Origin: Pseudomonadota bacterium
Lineage (GTDB): Bacteria; Pseudomonadota; Alphaproteobacteria; Ferrovibrionales; Ferrovibrionaceae
Reading direction: 5' to 3'
NCBI GenBank assembly: GCA_021793055.1
Contig: JAJYTL010000123.1
Coordinates: 1 to 8,537 of the forward strand
Length of the DNA: 8,537 nt
Part shown: piece by piece, positions 1 to 5,976 of the stretch
Position numbering within the stretch: the stretch's first letter is position 1
Layout: each line of letters opens with the position of its first letter
Made by a program: the position numbers and the translations under genes
Notes under the pieces: generated by a model
The model's input: only the letters and a program-made list of their open reading frames with translations
What the model was told of the DNA's origin: nothing
Database searches by the model: none

Positions 1-552
1 CTGCGGGCGGCTGAGGGCGCAACGTGGCCGCCTGCCGTGGCATGTCTCCGCTTCCTCGCCCTGACCGGCTGGCGCTCCGGCGAGGCCCTGGCGCTGCGCT
101 GGCAGGATATCGACCTCGTCCGCCGCGTTGCCGTGCTGGCGGAGACCAAGACCGGCCGCAGCGTGCGCCCGCTTTCTCGCCCCGCGTGCGACGTGCTCGC
201 CGCCCTGCCGCGCCTCGGCGATGGCCGGCTGGTGTTCCCCGCGACCCGTGGCGATGGCGTCATGGCCGGCTTCAAGGGCTTCGCGCGCCGCATCCTCGCC
301 CTCGGCAACCTGCCGCGCGATATCACCCCCCATATCCTGCGCCATAGCTTCGCCTCGACCGCCGCCGATCTCGGCCATTCCGAGCTTGCCATCGCCAGCC
401 TGCTTGGGCACCGCCTGGGCAGTGTCACGGCCCGCTACACCCATGCCGCTGATGCCGTGCTGCTCGCCGCCGCCGATGCCGTGGCGCGGCGCATCCTCGA
501 CCTCATGGGCGAGGCCGAACCCGCCGGCGAGGTTGTGCCGCTGCGGGCTTAA
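1..552 (+). CDS. Tyrosine recombinase/integrase, 5'-truncated by window edge
   Basis: The frame is open from base 1, and residues encoded before the GTG at 37 already read like integrase sequence, so the gene begins upstream of the window and only the C-terminal catalytic domain is present. All catalytic positions of the tyrosine recombinase (phage integrase) family can be placed: Arg I in TGWRSGEAL (codon 73-75), the beta-hairpin Lys in ETKTG (148-150), HxxR in HILRH (His 331-333, Arg 340-342), His in LLGHR (409-411) and the Tyr nucleophile in ARYTH (436-438). It should cut and rejoin DNA at attachment sites to integrate or excise the element. The C-terminus looks complete. The N-terminal SAM-like and arm-binding domains cannot be seen. 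A toxin-antitoxin pair follows 38 nt downstream on the same strand. Its GC is high (45 of 60 bases in 121-180). Confidence 0.93.
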   Translation: MRAAEGATWPPAVACLRFLALTGWRSGEALALRWQDIDLVRRVAVLAETKTGRSVRPLSRPACDVLAALPRLGDGRLVFPATRGDGVMAGFKGFARRILALGNLPRDITPHILRHSFASTAADLGHSELAIASLLGHRLGSVTARYTHAADAVLLAAADAVARRILDLMGEAEPAGEVVPLRA

Positions 553-579
553 TCCCTCGCAATCCCTGCGCCATTGGCC

Positions 580-586
580 TATATAA
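580..586 (+). promoter_or_regulatory. Possible -10 box (TATATAA) just before the BrnT toxin start
   Basis: TATATAA stands out in GC-rich DNA and ends four bases before the toxin ATG at 591. If it is a -10 element, transcription would begin close to the start codon, giving a nearly leaderless toxin message. That agrees with the absence of a convincing Shine-Dalgarno sequence there. No good -35 box is seen 17 nt upstream. The sequence AATCCCT repeats at 551-557 and 561-567 and could belong to an operator. The promoter call is inference. Confidence 0.25.
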
Positions 587-590
587 GCGG

Positions 591-860
591 ATGGATTTCG
601 AATGGGACGCCGCCAAGAGCGCGAGATGCCAGCGTGAGCGCGGGTTTTCCTTCGCGGACGTGGTGCCCGCTTTCGCCGATCCCGCCCGGCGGATCGAGCC
701 GGATGACCGCTTTGACTATGGCGAGCCCCGGTTTCGGCTCTTTGGCCGCGTGGCGGGGCGTCTATTCGTCATCGTCTATACCGTGCGCGCCGGGCGCTGG
801 CGCATCATCTCCGCCCGCAAGGCGAACGAAAAGGAAAGGAAGCACCATGACCACGGTTAG
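591..860 (+). CDS. brnT: BrnT family toxin (DUF497), type II toxin-antitoxin
   Basis: This 89-aa protein has the standard length and layout of BrnT: an N-terminal FEWDAAKS, then GFSFADVVPAFADP, a central GEPRFRLFG, a hydrophobic strand RLFVIVYTVR and the signature RIISARKANEKER near the C-terminus. Characterised BrnT proteins are RelE-fold ribonucleases that inhibit translation and are neutralised by a co-transcribed antitoxin. The usual KHG before the SF motif is RERG here, and the end is HHDHG, lacking the common final Tyr. The ATG at 591 is the only sensible start. Its 3' end overlaps the antitoxin gene by 14 nt, so the two are translationally linked. The partner is an Xre-like HTH protein and not the ribbon-helix-helix BrnA of the founding system. 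Confidence 0.88.
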   Translation: MDFEWDAAKSARCQRERGFSFADVVPAFADPARRIEPDDRFDYGEPRFRLFGRVAGRLFVIVYTVRAGRWRIISARKANEKERKHHDHG

Positions 861-1215
861 AGCGCGACTGCGAGCGGATGGCGAGGTAACGCGCTTGCTC
901 GCCGATGGCAGCGAGGCCGCCATGCCCTCGCAAGCGGACTGGGCGCGCATCGACGCCACTACCGAGGCCGATATCGCACGCCACCAGGCCGAAGATGACA
1001 CCGAAGCGCGCCGCGATGCCGCCGCCTGGGCGCGCCACGTCCGGCACAAGGTAGGATTGTCGCAAGACGCCTTCGCGGCCCGCCTGGGCTTGCCTGCGGC
1101 GACCGTGCGGAACTGGGAGCAAGGCAAACGCCTCCCGCGCGGCCCGGCCCGCGCCCTGCTGCGAATGATCGACAAGGCGCCCGAATCCGCCCTCGCCGCC
1201 CTCATGCCTGATTGA
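847..1215 (+). CDS. Xre-family HTH antitoxin paired with BrnT
   Basis: The product has 122 aa. The start at 847 is chosen because an AGGA Shine-Dalgarno lies at 837-840 inside the toxin gene, six bases upstream; a longer in-frame reading back to 574 has no such support and overlaps the whole toxin. Residues 70-97 (GLSQDAFAARLGLPAATVRNWEQG) are a textbook Xre/Cro helix-turn-helix, followed by KRLPRGPARALLRMI, typical of short HTH antitoxins. The first 50 residues (LLADGSEAAMPSQADWARID) probably bind the toxin. It is expected to neutralise BrnT and repress the shared promoter. A perfect hairpin follows the stop codon by 12 nt. Confidence 0.85.
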   Translation: MTTVRARLRADGEVTRLLADGSEAAMPSQADWARIDATTEADIARHQAEDDTEARRDAAAWARHVRHKVGLSQDAFAARLGLPAATVRNWEQGKRLPRGPARALLRMIDKAPESALAALMPD

Positions 1216-1227
1216 ACGAAACGGACC

Positions 1228-1250
1228 GGGCGGCGCTCGCAACGCCGCCC
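1228..1250 (+). terminator. GC-rich hairpin after the BrnT/Xre module, possible terminator
   Basis: GGGCGGCG (1228-1235) and CGCCGCCC (1243-1250) form a perfect 8-bp stem with a 7-nt loop. It sits 12 nt after the antitoxin stop and 27 nt before the next gene. No T-run follows, so it is not a canonical intrinsic terminator. It could stabilise the transcript end or be a protein-binding dyad. Confidence 0.4.
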
Positions 1251-1277
1251 TGGCCCTCGACCTCCAAGGATACCGTT

Positions 1278-2024
1278 ATGGTTGATCGTGCCGACGACGA
1301 TATCAAGGCAGCCCCCGCCGGCCAAGCTATCGCTTGCGACGCCCCGGAGGTTCATATTTCGCAATTCCTCGACCTGGGGCCGAAAGATATCGCCGACTTT
1401 GTCGAGATATTCGGCGTTTTCAACGCCATGGTTATCGCATGGCGCGAGCGCGTGCCGGAGGCGCGATTTGTGTTTCTGCCGCCGCATTATCCCGTTCGCA
1501 TTCACGGGTTGCTAATGGTGCTGCGCCGCTTCAAGCGAAGCGAAGTACCGGGGTTGCGAACTATCGGATCGGCGAAGATGAAGCGCTACGTTGATGCTTT
1601 GCGGACTATAGCCGAACTCGCGCCCGACCTGCAAGCCGACCTCGCCGCCGAACTCGGCGAGACCGCCCCGCGCTTCCTGCGCGTCAAGCTCGAAGTCCAA
1701 AACGACTTTTCCATGATGACGACACTTCTCCATTTCGCCAGCGCCGGCGATTGGGCCAGTAAGGCTCTACAGGCTTGCGAAGCCGTGGCAAAGCATGATG
1801 ATCCACGGAGGCACTGGCATCATTTCGCCTTGTGGCTCGGGCGGATGGTCGCGAGCGAACTTATGCTTGATGCCGAGCGGCGTGGCGTGCCGGCGCCTGC
1901 CACCTCGCTGCGGAATCCGGAAAGCCTAGCCGCGCGGCTGAGCGTTGCGCTGCTCGCTATCGGCGGCCTGACGGTCACCGCCGACGCCTTCGCTGCGCTG
2001 CACAGAACTGTTGCGAAATCGTAG
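1278..2024 (+). CDS. Hypothetical protein, 248 aa, unrecognised
   Basis: I do not recognise this family. The ATG at 1278 is chosen because AAGGA lies at 1266-1270 with 7-nt spacing; a TTG at 1212 in the same frame overlaps the previous stop but lacks support. The protein is soluble-looking, with no signal peptide or membrane segment. It is rich in predicted helices, with basic patches (VLRRFKRSE, AKMKRYVDALR) and a His-rich stretch (DDPRRHWHHFALWLG). The first two thirds are clearly lower in GC than the neighbours: 28, 32 and 29 of 60 bases in 1381-1440, 1561-1620 and 1681-1740, rising to 42 of 60 in 1861-1920. It sits alone between a toxin-antitoxin pair and the replication block, where satellites often carry a regulator or an accessory or defence gene. 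No function is assigned. Confidence 0.75.
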   Translation: MVDRADDDIKAAPAGQAIACDAPEVHISQFLDLGPKDIADFVEIFGVFNAMVIAWRERVPEARFVFLPPHYPVRIHGLLMVLRRFKRSEVPGLRTIGSAKMKRYVDALRTIAELAPDLQADLAAELGETAPRFLRVKLEVQNDFSMMTTLLHFASAGDWASKALQACEAVAKHDDPRRHWHHFALWLGRMVASELMLDAERRGVPAPATSLRNPESLAARLSVALLAIGGLTVTADAFAALHRTVAKS

Positions 2025-2083
2025 GGAAGAAGTCGGCCTGAGTTTTTCCAGAGAAAACGGCAGAAAATTGCAATAAATAGTGA

Positions 2084-2116
2084 GCCTCTCGCCGCGCTTG
2101 CGGCAATTTGCGAGGC
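2084..2116 (+). promoter_or_regulatory. Two-level hairpin overlapping the SD of the small HTH gene
   Basis: GCCTC (2084-2088) pairs with GAGGC (2112-2116), and inside it GCCGC (2091-2095) pairs with GCGGC (2100-2104) around a GCTT tetraloop. The 3' arm contains the only Shine-Dalgarno-like sequence (GAGG, 2112-2115) before the ATG at 2122, so folding would hide the ribosome binding site. The stretch before it, 2025-2083, is unusually AT-rich (TTTTTCC, GAAAAC, CAATAAATAG) and is the most likely place for a promoter, though I cannot name clear -35/-10 boxes. Confidence 0.35.
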
Positions 2117-2121
2117 CTAAC

Positions 2122-2370
2122 ATGCAAAACCCCGAGCCGCTTCTCCTCGACCGCCGCGCCGCCTCGGCGTTGCTCGCCGAAATCGGCATCCCTTGCGCGG
2201 CCGCAACGTTGGCAACACTCGCAACTCGAGGCGGCGGGCCGCTTTACTCGAAATTTGGTAGCCGCGTGGTTTACCGCCGGGATGATCTCGTTACGTGGGC
2301 GCAAGCGAAACTGACGCCGCCCCGGCGATCGACCTCCGAGGCCGACGCCGCCCCGGCTGACGCTGCTTAA
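2122..2370 (+). CDS. Small MerR/AlpA/excisionase-like HTH protein
   Basis: The product has 82 aa. Residues from LLLDRRAASALLAEIGIP through GGGPLYSKFGSRVVYRRDDLVTWAQ have the pattern of a single MerR-like winged helix as found in AlpA, Xis and HTH_17 proteins: a first helix, a turn, a basic recognition helix, then the wing 'G-P-x-Y-x-K-x-G-x-R-V-x-Y-R-x-x-D-L-x-x-W'. Such proteins control excision or switch on the replication operon of integrative elements. The start is ATG 2122, with GAGG at 2112-2115; an in-frame GTG at 2080 lacks support. The C-terminal 20 residues are a low-complexity Ala/Pro/Asp tail. Its position, directly ahead of the primase gene, fits a regulator of that operon. Confidence 0.8.
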   Translation: MQNPEPLLLDRRAASALLAEIGIPCAAATLATLATRGGGPLYSKFGSRVVYRRDDLVTWAQAKLTPPRRSTSEADAAPADAA

Positions 2371-2390
2371 ACCCCTGAAACCACAGAGAA

Positions 2391-2421
2391 AGCCCGCCGA
2401 GCGCGCGAACGCTGGCGGGCT
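2391..2421 (+). promoter_or_regulatory. Strong hairpin immediately upstream of the Toprim gene
   Basis: AGCCCGCC (2391-2398) pairs perfectly with GGCGGGCT (2414-2421). After one bulged G, AGCG (2400-2403) pairs with CGCT (2410-2413) around a 6-nt loop, giving 12 bp in all. GAGAAA flanks the stem on both sides (2386-2391 and 2422-2427), and the right copy is part of the Shine-Dalgarno GAGAAAGG. There is no T-run, so this looks more like a leader structure, attenuator or operator than a terminator. Confidence 0.45.
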
Positions 2422-2437
2422 GAGAAAGGCAAATTTG

Positions 2438-3322
2438 ATGATCTACCATACCTACCATCCATCCGCGCCGCCGGCAAGTGAACTCGCCGACAGGCTCGGC
2501 CTCAAACGCGCCCGCCTCGGCGAATGGCGCGGGACGTGCCCGGCCTGCGGATACCCCAGCGCGGCGGTGCTTAGCGAGCGCGGCGGGCGCGCGCTCTTGT
2601 GGTGCTCAAGCTGTGCCGATCGCGCCGCCCTCGCGGCCGCGTTGCGAGGTGCCGCTGGCGGCTCGTTGCCAGCGCATCGAGCCGAGCGGTTGCCGCGCCT
2701 CGAACGCGCCGACCGGGCCGCCCGCATCGCCCGCGCTGTCGCGATTTGGTCCGGCGCCGAGCCGATAACGCCCGATTGCCCGGCCGCCCTATACTTGGCA
2801 CGCCGCCGCATCGAGCATATCGCAACATCGGCGGCATTGCGCTGGCGTAATGACGTGCCGCACCCGAACGGCGGCCGGCGCATCGCGTTGCTCGCCGCCG
2901 TGAGCGGCGCGGATGGAAACTTTCAAGGTTTGCAGAGAGTTTTTTTGAAACCAGACGGCACGAAAGCCGATGTTGAACCGCAGAAAGCCTCCCTTGGCGT
3001 CATCGCTGGCGGGGCGGTGAGGCTGCAAACTGCGAGCACAGAACTCGCGATTGCCGAAGGAATCGAATCCGCCGCCGCTGCCTCCGCGCTGCTCAACCTC
3101 CCCGCCTGGGCGGCTGTTTCGTGCGGAAATCTCGGAAATTCGTTGATTTTGCCTGAGACTATTCGAAGCGTGACGATAGCCGTGGATCGCGATCCGGCGG
3201 GCGAGCGAGCGGCGCGCGCGGCCGCTACCCGATGGCAACGCGAAGGCCGCGCCGTGCGGCTCGCGACTCCGCGAGAAAACGGCAAAGATTTCAACACACT
3301 AGCCATGGAGGGCGTGCGATGA
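2438..3322 (+). CDS. Zinc-finger/Toprim primase-like protein of a mobile element
   Basis: The product has 294 aa. A zinc-binding motif is visible near the N-terminus (CPAC at Cys34/Cys37, CSSC at Cys56/Cys59). A central region (AIWSGAEPI...ALYLARRRIE...LRWRNDVPHP) is typical of phage/plasmid Toprim primases. The Toprim metal site follows: Glu207 in ELAIAEGIESA and Asp250-x-Asp252 in IAVDRDPAGE, then the closing GKDFN motif. It probably makes RNA primers for the element's replication. ATG 2438 is preferred over TTG 2435 because GAGAAAGG lies at 2422-2429. Its stop overlaps the next start (ATGA), so it is coupled to the ATPase. There is no helicase domain in this chain; that role falls to the next gene, unlike P4 alpha, where both are fused. 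Confidence 0.88.
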   Translation: MIYHTYHPSAPPASELADRLGLKRARLGEWRGTCPACGYPSAAVLSERGGRALLWCSSCADRAALAAALRGAAGGSLPAHRAERLPRLERADRAARIARAVAIWSGAEPITPDCPAALYLARRRIEHIATSAALRWRNDVPHPNGGRRIALLAAVSGADGNFQGLQRVFLKPDGTKADVEPQKASLGVIAGGAVRLQTASTELAIAEGIESAAAASALLNLPAWAAVSCGNLGNSLILPETIRSVTIAVDRDPAGERAARAAATRWQREGRAVRLATPRENGKDFNTLAMEGVR

Positions 3323-5145
3323 GCCCGGAAAGTGCGCCCCCGCCCGAAGCCGAGAGCGTTGATGCGCCCTTTGCGGTTGAAGATGCGCCGCCGCCGCCGG
3401 CAGATTCCGAAGAAGATGAAGGGCGCCGTGGTCCGCCCCAGCGGGACCGCATAATTGCCGCCATTCTCGCGCACGGGATTGATCTTTGGCGCGATGCAGA
3501 TGGCAGCGGTTATGCGACGATCGAGATCGGCGGCACCCTTCAACGGCATGCCGTCCGATCGCGTGCGTTCCGTGATTTGGTTCGCTTTGTTTATGGCCAG
3601 GCGAACATTCGCGAGATTAACGGAATCCTTGTTCCATCGGCAATTTCGGAAACCGCATGGAAAGAGGCGCTGCCGCAAATCGAGGCGATGGCAAGCGTCA
3701 CAGCAACGCGCGAGCCGGCGATTAGGACATGCCAAGTTGGCGACTGCATTATCATCGACCTGGGTGACGAAACATGGCGCGCGATCGAGGTCTCGCCGAG
3801 CGGATGGCGCGTCATCGACCGCACCGATGCCCCGCTGGTCCGTTCGAATGGCATGCGTGCGCTGCCGATTCCTGCGCGTTCGCCCGCCGCACTCTCGGAT
3901 TTTCGCCGGCTCGCAAATCTTCCTGGGGAGCGCGAGGCAATGCTTGCTTTGGGATGGTCCGTTGCGGCGCTATGGCCGAGCGGCCCTTATGCGATCCTCT
4001 CGATATCCGGCGAGAGCGAATCAGGCAAAACCTCAATTTGCCGCTTTATCCGAAGCTTCATCGATCCGAATCTCGCGGACCTTCGGAAACCGCCAAAGGA
4101 TCAGAACGATATCGCCCTCGCCGGCGCCAATGCTCGGGTGATCGCATACGAAAACCTATCCTCGATTTCCGCTGACATGGCGGATGATCTTTGCCGGATC
4201 GCGACCGGCGCCGGCTTCGCGAAACGGAGCCTTTATACAAACGGCGAGGAACATCTCGCCTATGTTTGCCGTCCGGTCATGCTCAACGGGATTCCCGCGC
4301 TGATGACGCGCGGAGACCTCGCATCGCGGACGCTTGACGTTATGTGCCCGCCCATTCCGGCGAATTGCCGCATGACGGAAGAGGAATATGCCGCCGCCTG
4401 CGACGCCGCGCGACCCGGCATCTTGGCGCTCATCCTCGATGGCCTGGCGATGGCCCTCCGAGACGTGCCATCGCTGAAATTGGCAAATCCGCCTCGGCTC
4501 GGCTTGGCAGCGAAAATCGCGATCGCGGCGGCCCCGGCCTTCGGATGGTCGCGTGATGAGATGAGAGCGGCGATCGATGAGAACCGCGCCGCCGCCGCCG
4601 CCGCTTCGATCGACGCCGATCAAATCGGCCGCGCCATCCGCGACGGCATCATGGGCACGGCGATGGAGTGGCGCGGAACCGCGCAATCTCTCTTGGGGGC
4701 GCTTCTCGATCTAGTGCCGGCGGAAACTCGCGACCGCCGATCCTGGCCTTCCGACGCAACCCGATTGAGCGCGCGCCTTCGGCGGCTTGCGCCGGCGATG
4801 CGGCTGATCGGTATCGATATTGAGACAGGCGAGCGGACCAAGCGCGCGAGAACTTTAACCCTAACCCGCAAGTTGCCGGAAACAGCGTCACCAGCGTCAC
4901 CAGCGTCATCGAAACGAAAAAATGGCGGAAATCCGCCAGTTTCCGAGGGTTCTCCGGGTGACGCTGAAAATCCGGCTAGCGTCACCCAGCGTCACCCAGC
5001 GTCACCCCAGCGTCACCCGTCAGACCAGTCTAACCCATTGAATAATCACGAAACACACTCACCGGGTGACGCTGGTGACGCTGGTGACGCTATCTCCGGG
5101 ACCATGGGGGTATGTATGACCTCCGGGGATGGGGACGTGATATGA
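3319..5145 (+). CDS. P-loop ATPase/helicase-like replication protein with iterons in its 3' end
   Basis: The product has 608 aa. The start is ATG 3319, which overlaps the Toprim stop (ATGA) and follows GGAGGG at 3308-3313. After an acidic, Pro-rich N-terminus, a helical region precedes the ATPase core: Walker A GESESGKT (residues 231-238), Walker B-like VIAYEN (274-279), then NGIPALMTRGDLASRTLD, whose Arg337 is a candidate arginine finger. This layout matches helicase/initiator ATPases beside phage and plasmid primases (SF3-like or DUF5906-like), so it probably loads at and unwinds the element's origin. The ordered part appears to end near residue 520 (LTLTRKLPET). The last 90 residues are low complexity (ASPASP, QRHP, GDAGDAGDA) and are encoded by the 9-mer array. 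The exact family is uncertain. Confidence 0.82.
   Translation: MSPESAPPPEAESVDAPFAVEDAPPPPADSEEDEGRRGPPQRDRIIAAILAHGIDLWRDADGSGYATIEIGGTLQRHAVRSRAFRDLVRFVYGQANIREINGILVPSAISETAWKEALPQIEAMASVTATREPAIRTCQVGDCIIIDLGDETWRAIEVSPSGWRVIDRTDAPLVRSNGMRALPIPARSPAALSDFRRLANLPGEREAMLALGWSVAALWPSGPYAILSISGESESGKTSICRFIRSFIDPNLADLRKPPKDQNDIALAGANARVIAYENLSSISADMADDLCRIATGAGFAKRSLYTNGEEHLAYVCRPVMLNGIPALMTRGDLASRTLDVMCPPIPANCRMTEEEYAAACDAARPGILALILDGLAMALRDVPSLKLANPPRLGLAAKIAIAAAPAFGWSRDEMRAAIDENRAAAAAASIDADQIGRAIRDGIMGTAMEWRGTAQSLLGALLDLVPAETRDRRSWPSDATRLSARLRRLAPAMRLIGIDIETGERTKRARTLTLTRKLPETASPASPASSKRKNGGNPPVSEGSPGDAENPASVTQRHPASPQRHPSDQSNPLNNHETHSPGDAGDAGDAISGTMGVCMTSGDGDVI
4884..5091. repeat. Iteron-like array: 11 copies of GGTGACGCT in both orientations, putative replication origin
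   Basis: Copies read as AGCGTCACC on the plus strand at 4884-4892, 4893-4901, 4902-4910 (one mismatch), 4978-4986, 4988-4996, 4998-5006 and 5009-5017. They read as GGTGACGCT at 4957-4965, 5065-5073, 5074-5082 and 5083-5091. Spacing is 9 bp in the outer clusters and 10, 10 and 11 bp in the middle one. The copies occupy all three codon phases and both orientations, so peptide repeats are a by-product. The interval 5018-5064, between inverted clusters, has 22 G/C of 47, well below the surroundings, and could be a melting region. P4 alpha protein binds similar 9-mers starting GGTGA at its origin, and SaPI origins have iterons flanking an AT-rich stretch next to rep. An origin function is inferred from that likeness. 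Confidence 0.8.
4923..4938. repeat. 16-bp palindrome inside the iteron array
   Basis: TGGCGGA (4923-4929) and TCCGCCA (4932-4938) are perfect inverted arms with AA between them, preceded by an A-rich run (4911-4922). The two-base centre is too short for a good RNA hairpin, so a dimeric DNA-binding protein site is more likely. It lies between the first iteron cluster and the single plus-orientation iteron. Confidence 0.5.
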
Positions 5146-5732
5146 CCCCCCGCGCGATGGTTGACGCCCTGCAACGTCTCGGAATTGAGATGAGGGTTTC
5201 GGGCGATTCTTTGGTGCTCTCGCCGCCGGGGAAAACGCCCCCCGACCTACTCGCCGAGGCGAGGCGCCTGAAGCCCGCCCTGCTCGCGCTGCTGCGATCC
5301 GAGGCGGCGAACGCGAACGGCGGCGGGCTGGCCGCCCCGACCGATGCCGACGTTGAAGCCTTGGCCCGCACCCTACTCGCCGAGGCCGCGCGCAACCCCG
5401 CCGTCACGCGCATCGATGCGGCCAAGGCGACACTCTATTATAGAGCCGAGGCCAAGCGCCGGCTCGACCTCATCCGCCAGCGGGCGCGTGACGCCACCAC
5501 CGGCCCCGATCCCGAGCGGCGGGCGATCATGGCCGAGGAACACCAGCCCATGACCTCGCCGGAGGATCATGCCGAGGCCGTGGCGGGCCTGATGCGGGCT
5601 GCCTCGCCGCTCGCCGGCCTGCCGGGTGCGAGGGCATGCCGCATATGCGGGCGGGGCATATGGTGCGCATCCGGCTGGCGGGGCTTGCCGCGCGATGTTT
5701 GCTGGCAGTGCGCACGGGAGGAAACGCCGTGA
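5142..5732 (+). CDS. TubC_N-like N-terminus plus C-terminal Cys cluster, unknown function
   Basis: The product has 196 aa. The start is ATG 5142, overlapping the ATPase stop (ATGA), with GGGGATGGGG just upstream; an ATG at 5112 in frame would overlap 34 nt and lacks support. Residues 1-50 (MTPRAMVDALQRLGIEM, then SGDSLVLSPPG and a LKPALLALLR helix) resemble the TubC N-terminal docking domain, a fold that databases often report in replication-operon proteins of integrative elements and that need not imply polyketide docking. The middle is helical and charged (KATLYYRAEAKRRLDLIRQRARD). The C-terminus holds Cys166, 169, 175, 187 and 190 (CRIC...CWQC), probably a zinc ribbon. Being locked between the ATPase and the DUF5681 gene suggests a replication or packaging accessory role. 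This part is inference. Confidence 0.78.
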   Translation: MTPRAMVDALQRLGIEMRVSGDSLVLSPPGKTPPDLLAEARRLKPALLALLRSEAANANGGGLAAPTDADVEALARTLLAEAARNPAVTRIDAAKATLYYRAEAKRRLDLIRQRARDATTGPDPERRAIMAEEHQPMTSPEDHAEAVAGLMRAASPLAGLPGARACRICGRGIWCASGWRGLPRDVCWQCAREETP

Positions 5733-5929
5733 CAGTGCCTCAACGCTTGGCCTGGCGTGGCACCGGCGGAGACCGTGAGCCGGCCTCACCGGCTGAGCGG
5801 CTGGCAACCCTGGCACGGGAGATCGGCCGCCTGGCGCCTGACTGGCGCTGTCCCGAACGGTATTACGAGATGCGATCGGAACTCGCCGCAGAAGCCCGAC
5901 GCTTGGCGCGAACATTGGAGACGCGATGA
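5729..5929 (+). CDS. Small hypothetical protein, 66 aa
   Basis: The start is GTG 5729, overlapping the previous stop (GTGA), with a full GGAGG at 5717-5721 spaced 7 nt. This decides the start over the ORF's upstream extension. The sequence is charged and helical, with a motif like LAREIGRLAPDWRCPERYYEMRSEL. I have the impression that short proteins with a 'RLxPxWRxPERFxExRxEL' pattern recur in alphaproteobacterial prophages and islands, but no function is known to me. Its stop overlaps the next possible start (ATGA), so it is part of the coupled operon. Confidence 0.72.
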   Translation: MTVPQRLAWRGTGGDREPASPAERLATLAREIGRLAPDWRCPERYYEMRSELAAEARRLARTLETR

Positions 5930-5976
5930 CCATGCAACCGCCCGCCCCTGAAAGGAACCCGACCCATGCCCGATAA
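5926..5976 (+). CDS. Possible 16-codon coupling ORF (upstream of DUF5681)
   Basis: ATG 5926 overlaps the stop of the 66-aa gene (ATGA). The frame runs MTMQPPAPERNPTHAR and ends with TAA at 5974-5976, eleven bases inside the next gene, which starts at 5966. It would carry ribosomes from one gene to the next, keeping the chain of stop/start overlaps unbroken. The sequence is too short to judge as a protein, and it may just be chance in a compact operon. Confidence 0.25.
   Translation: MTMQPPAPERNPTHAR

Noticed and set aside
1212..1277. TTG start at 1212 for the 248-aa gene
   Set aside because: It overlaps the previous stop but would translate through a strong hairpin, whereas ATG 1278 has AAGGA at good spacing.
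762..1505. Minus-strand ORF of 247 codons
   Set aside because: Overlaps BrnT, its antitoxin and the next gene; composition is the Arg/Ala/Ser-rich pattern of antisense high-GC frames with no domain.
3161..3180. Second copy of the tRNA T-arm as an att site (ATTCGAAGCGTGACGAT)
   Set aside because: Only a short chance match inside the Toprim coding sequence; no extended identity with the tRNA end.
2923..3735. Minus-strand ORF of 270 codons across the Toprim/ATPase junction
   Set aside because: Antisense to the Toprim metal-site motifs and the ATPase N-terminus; no recognisable motif.
4884..5091. CRISPR array
   Set aside because: Units are 9 bp, nearly contiguous and in both orientations, with no unique spacers of 25-40 nt and no cas genes.
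4884..5091. Protein-level tandem repeat (collagen-like or GDA repeat)
   Set aside because: The same 9-mer appears in three codon phases and both orientations, giving different peptides, so selection on peptide repeats does not explain it.
5142..5300. Polyketide/peptide synthetase docking system
   Set aside because: The TubC_N-like domain is present, but there are no synthetase, carrier or condensation domains anywhere in the window.
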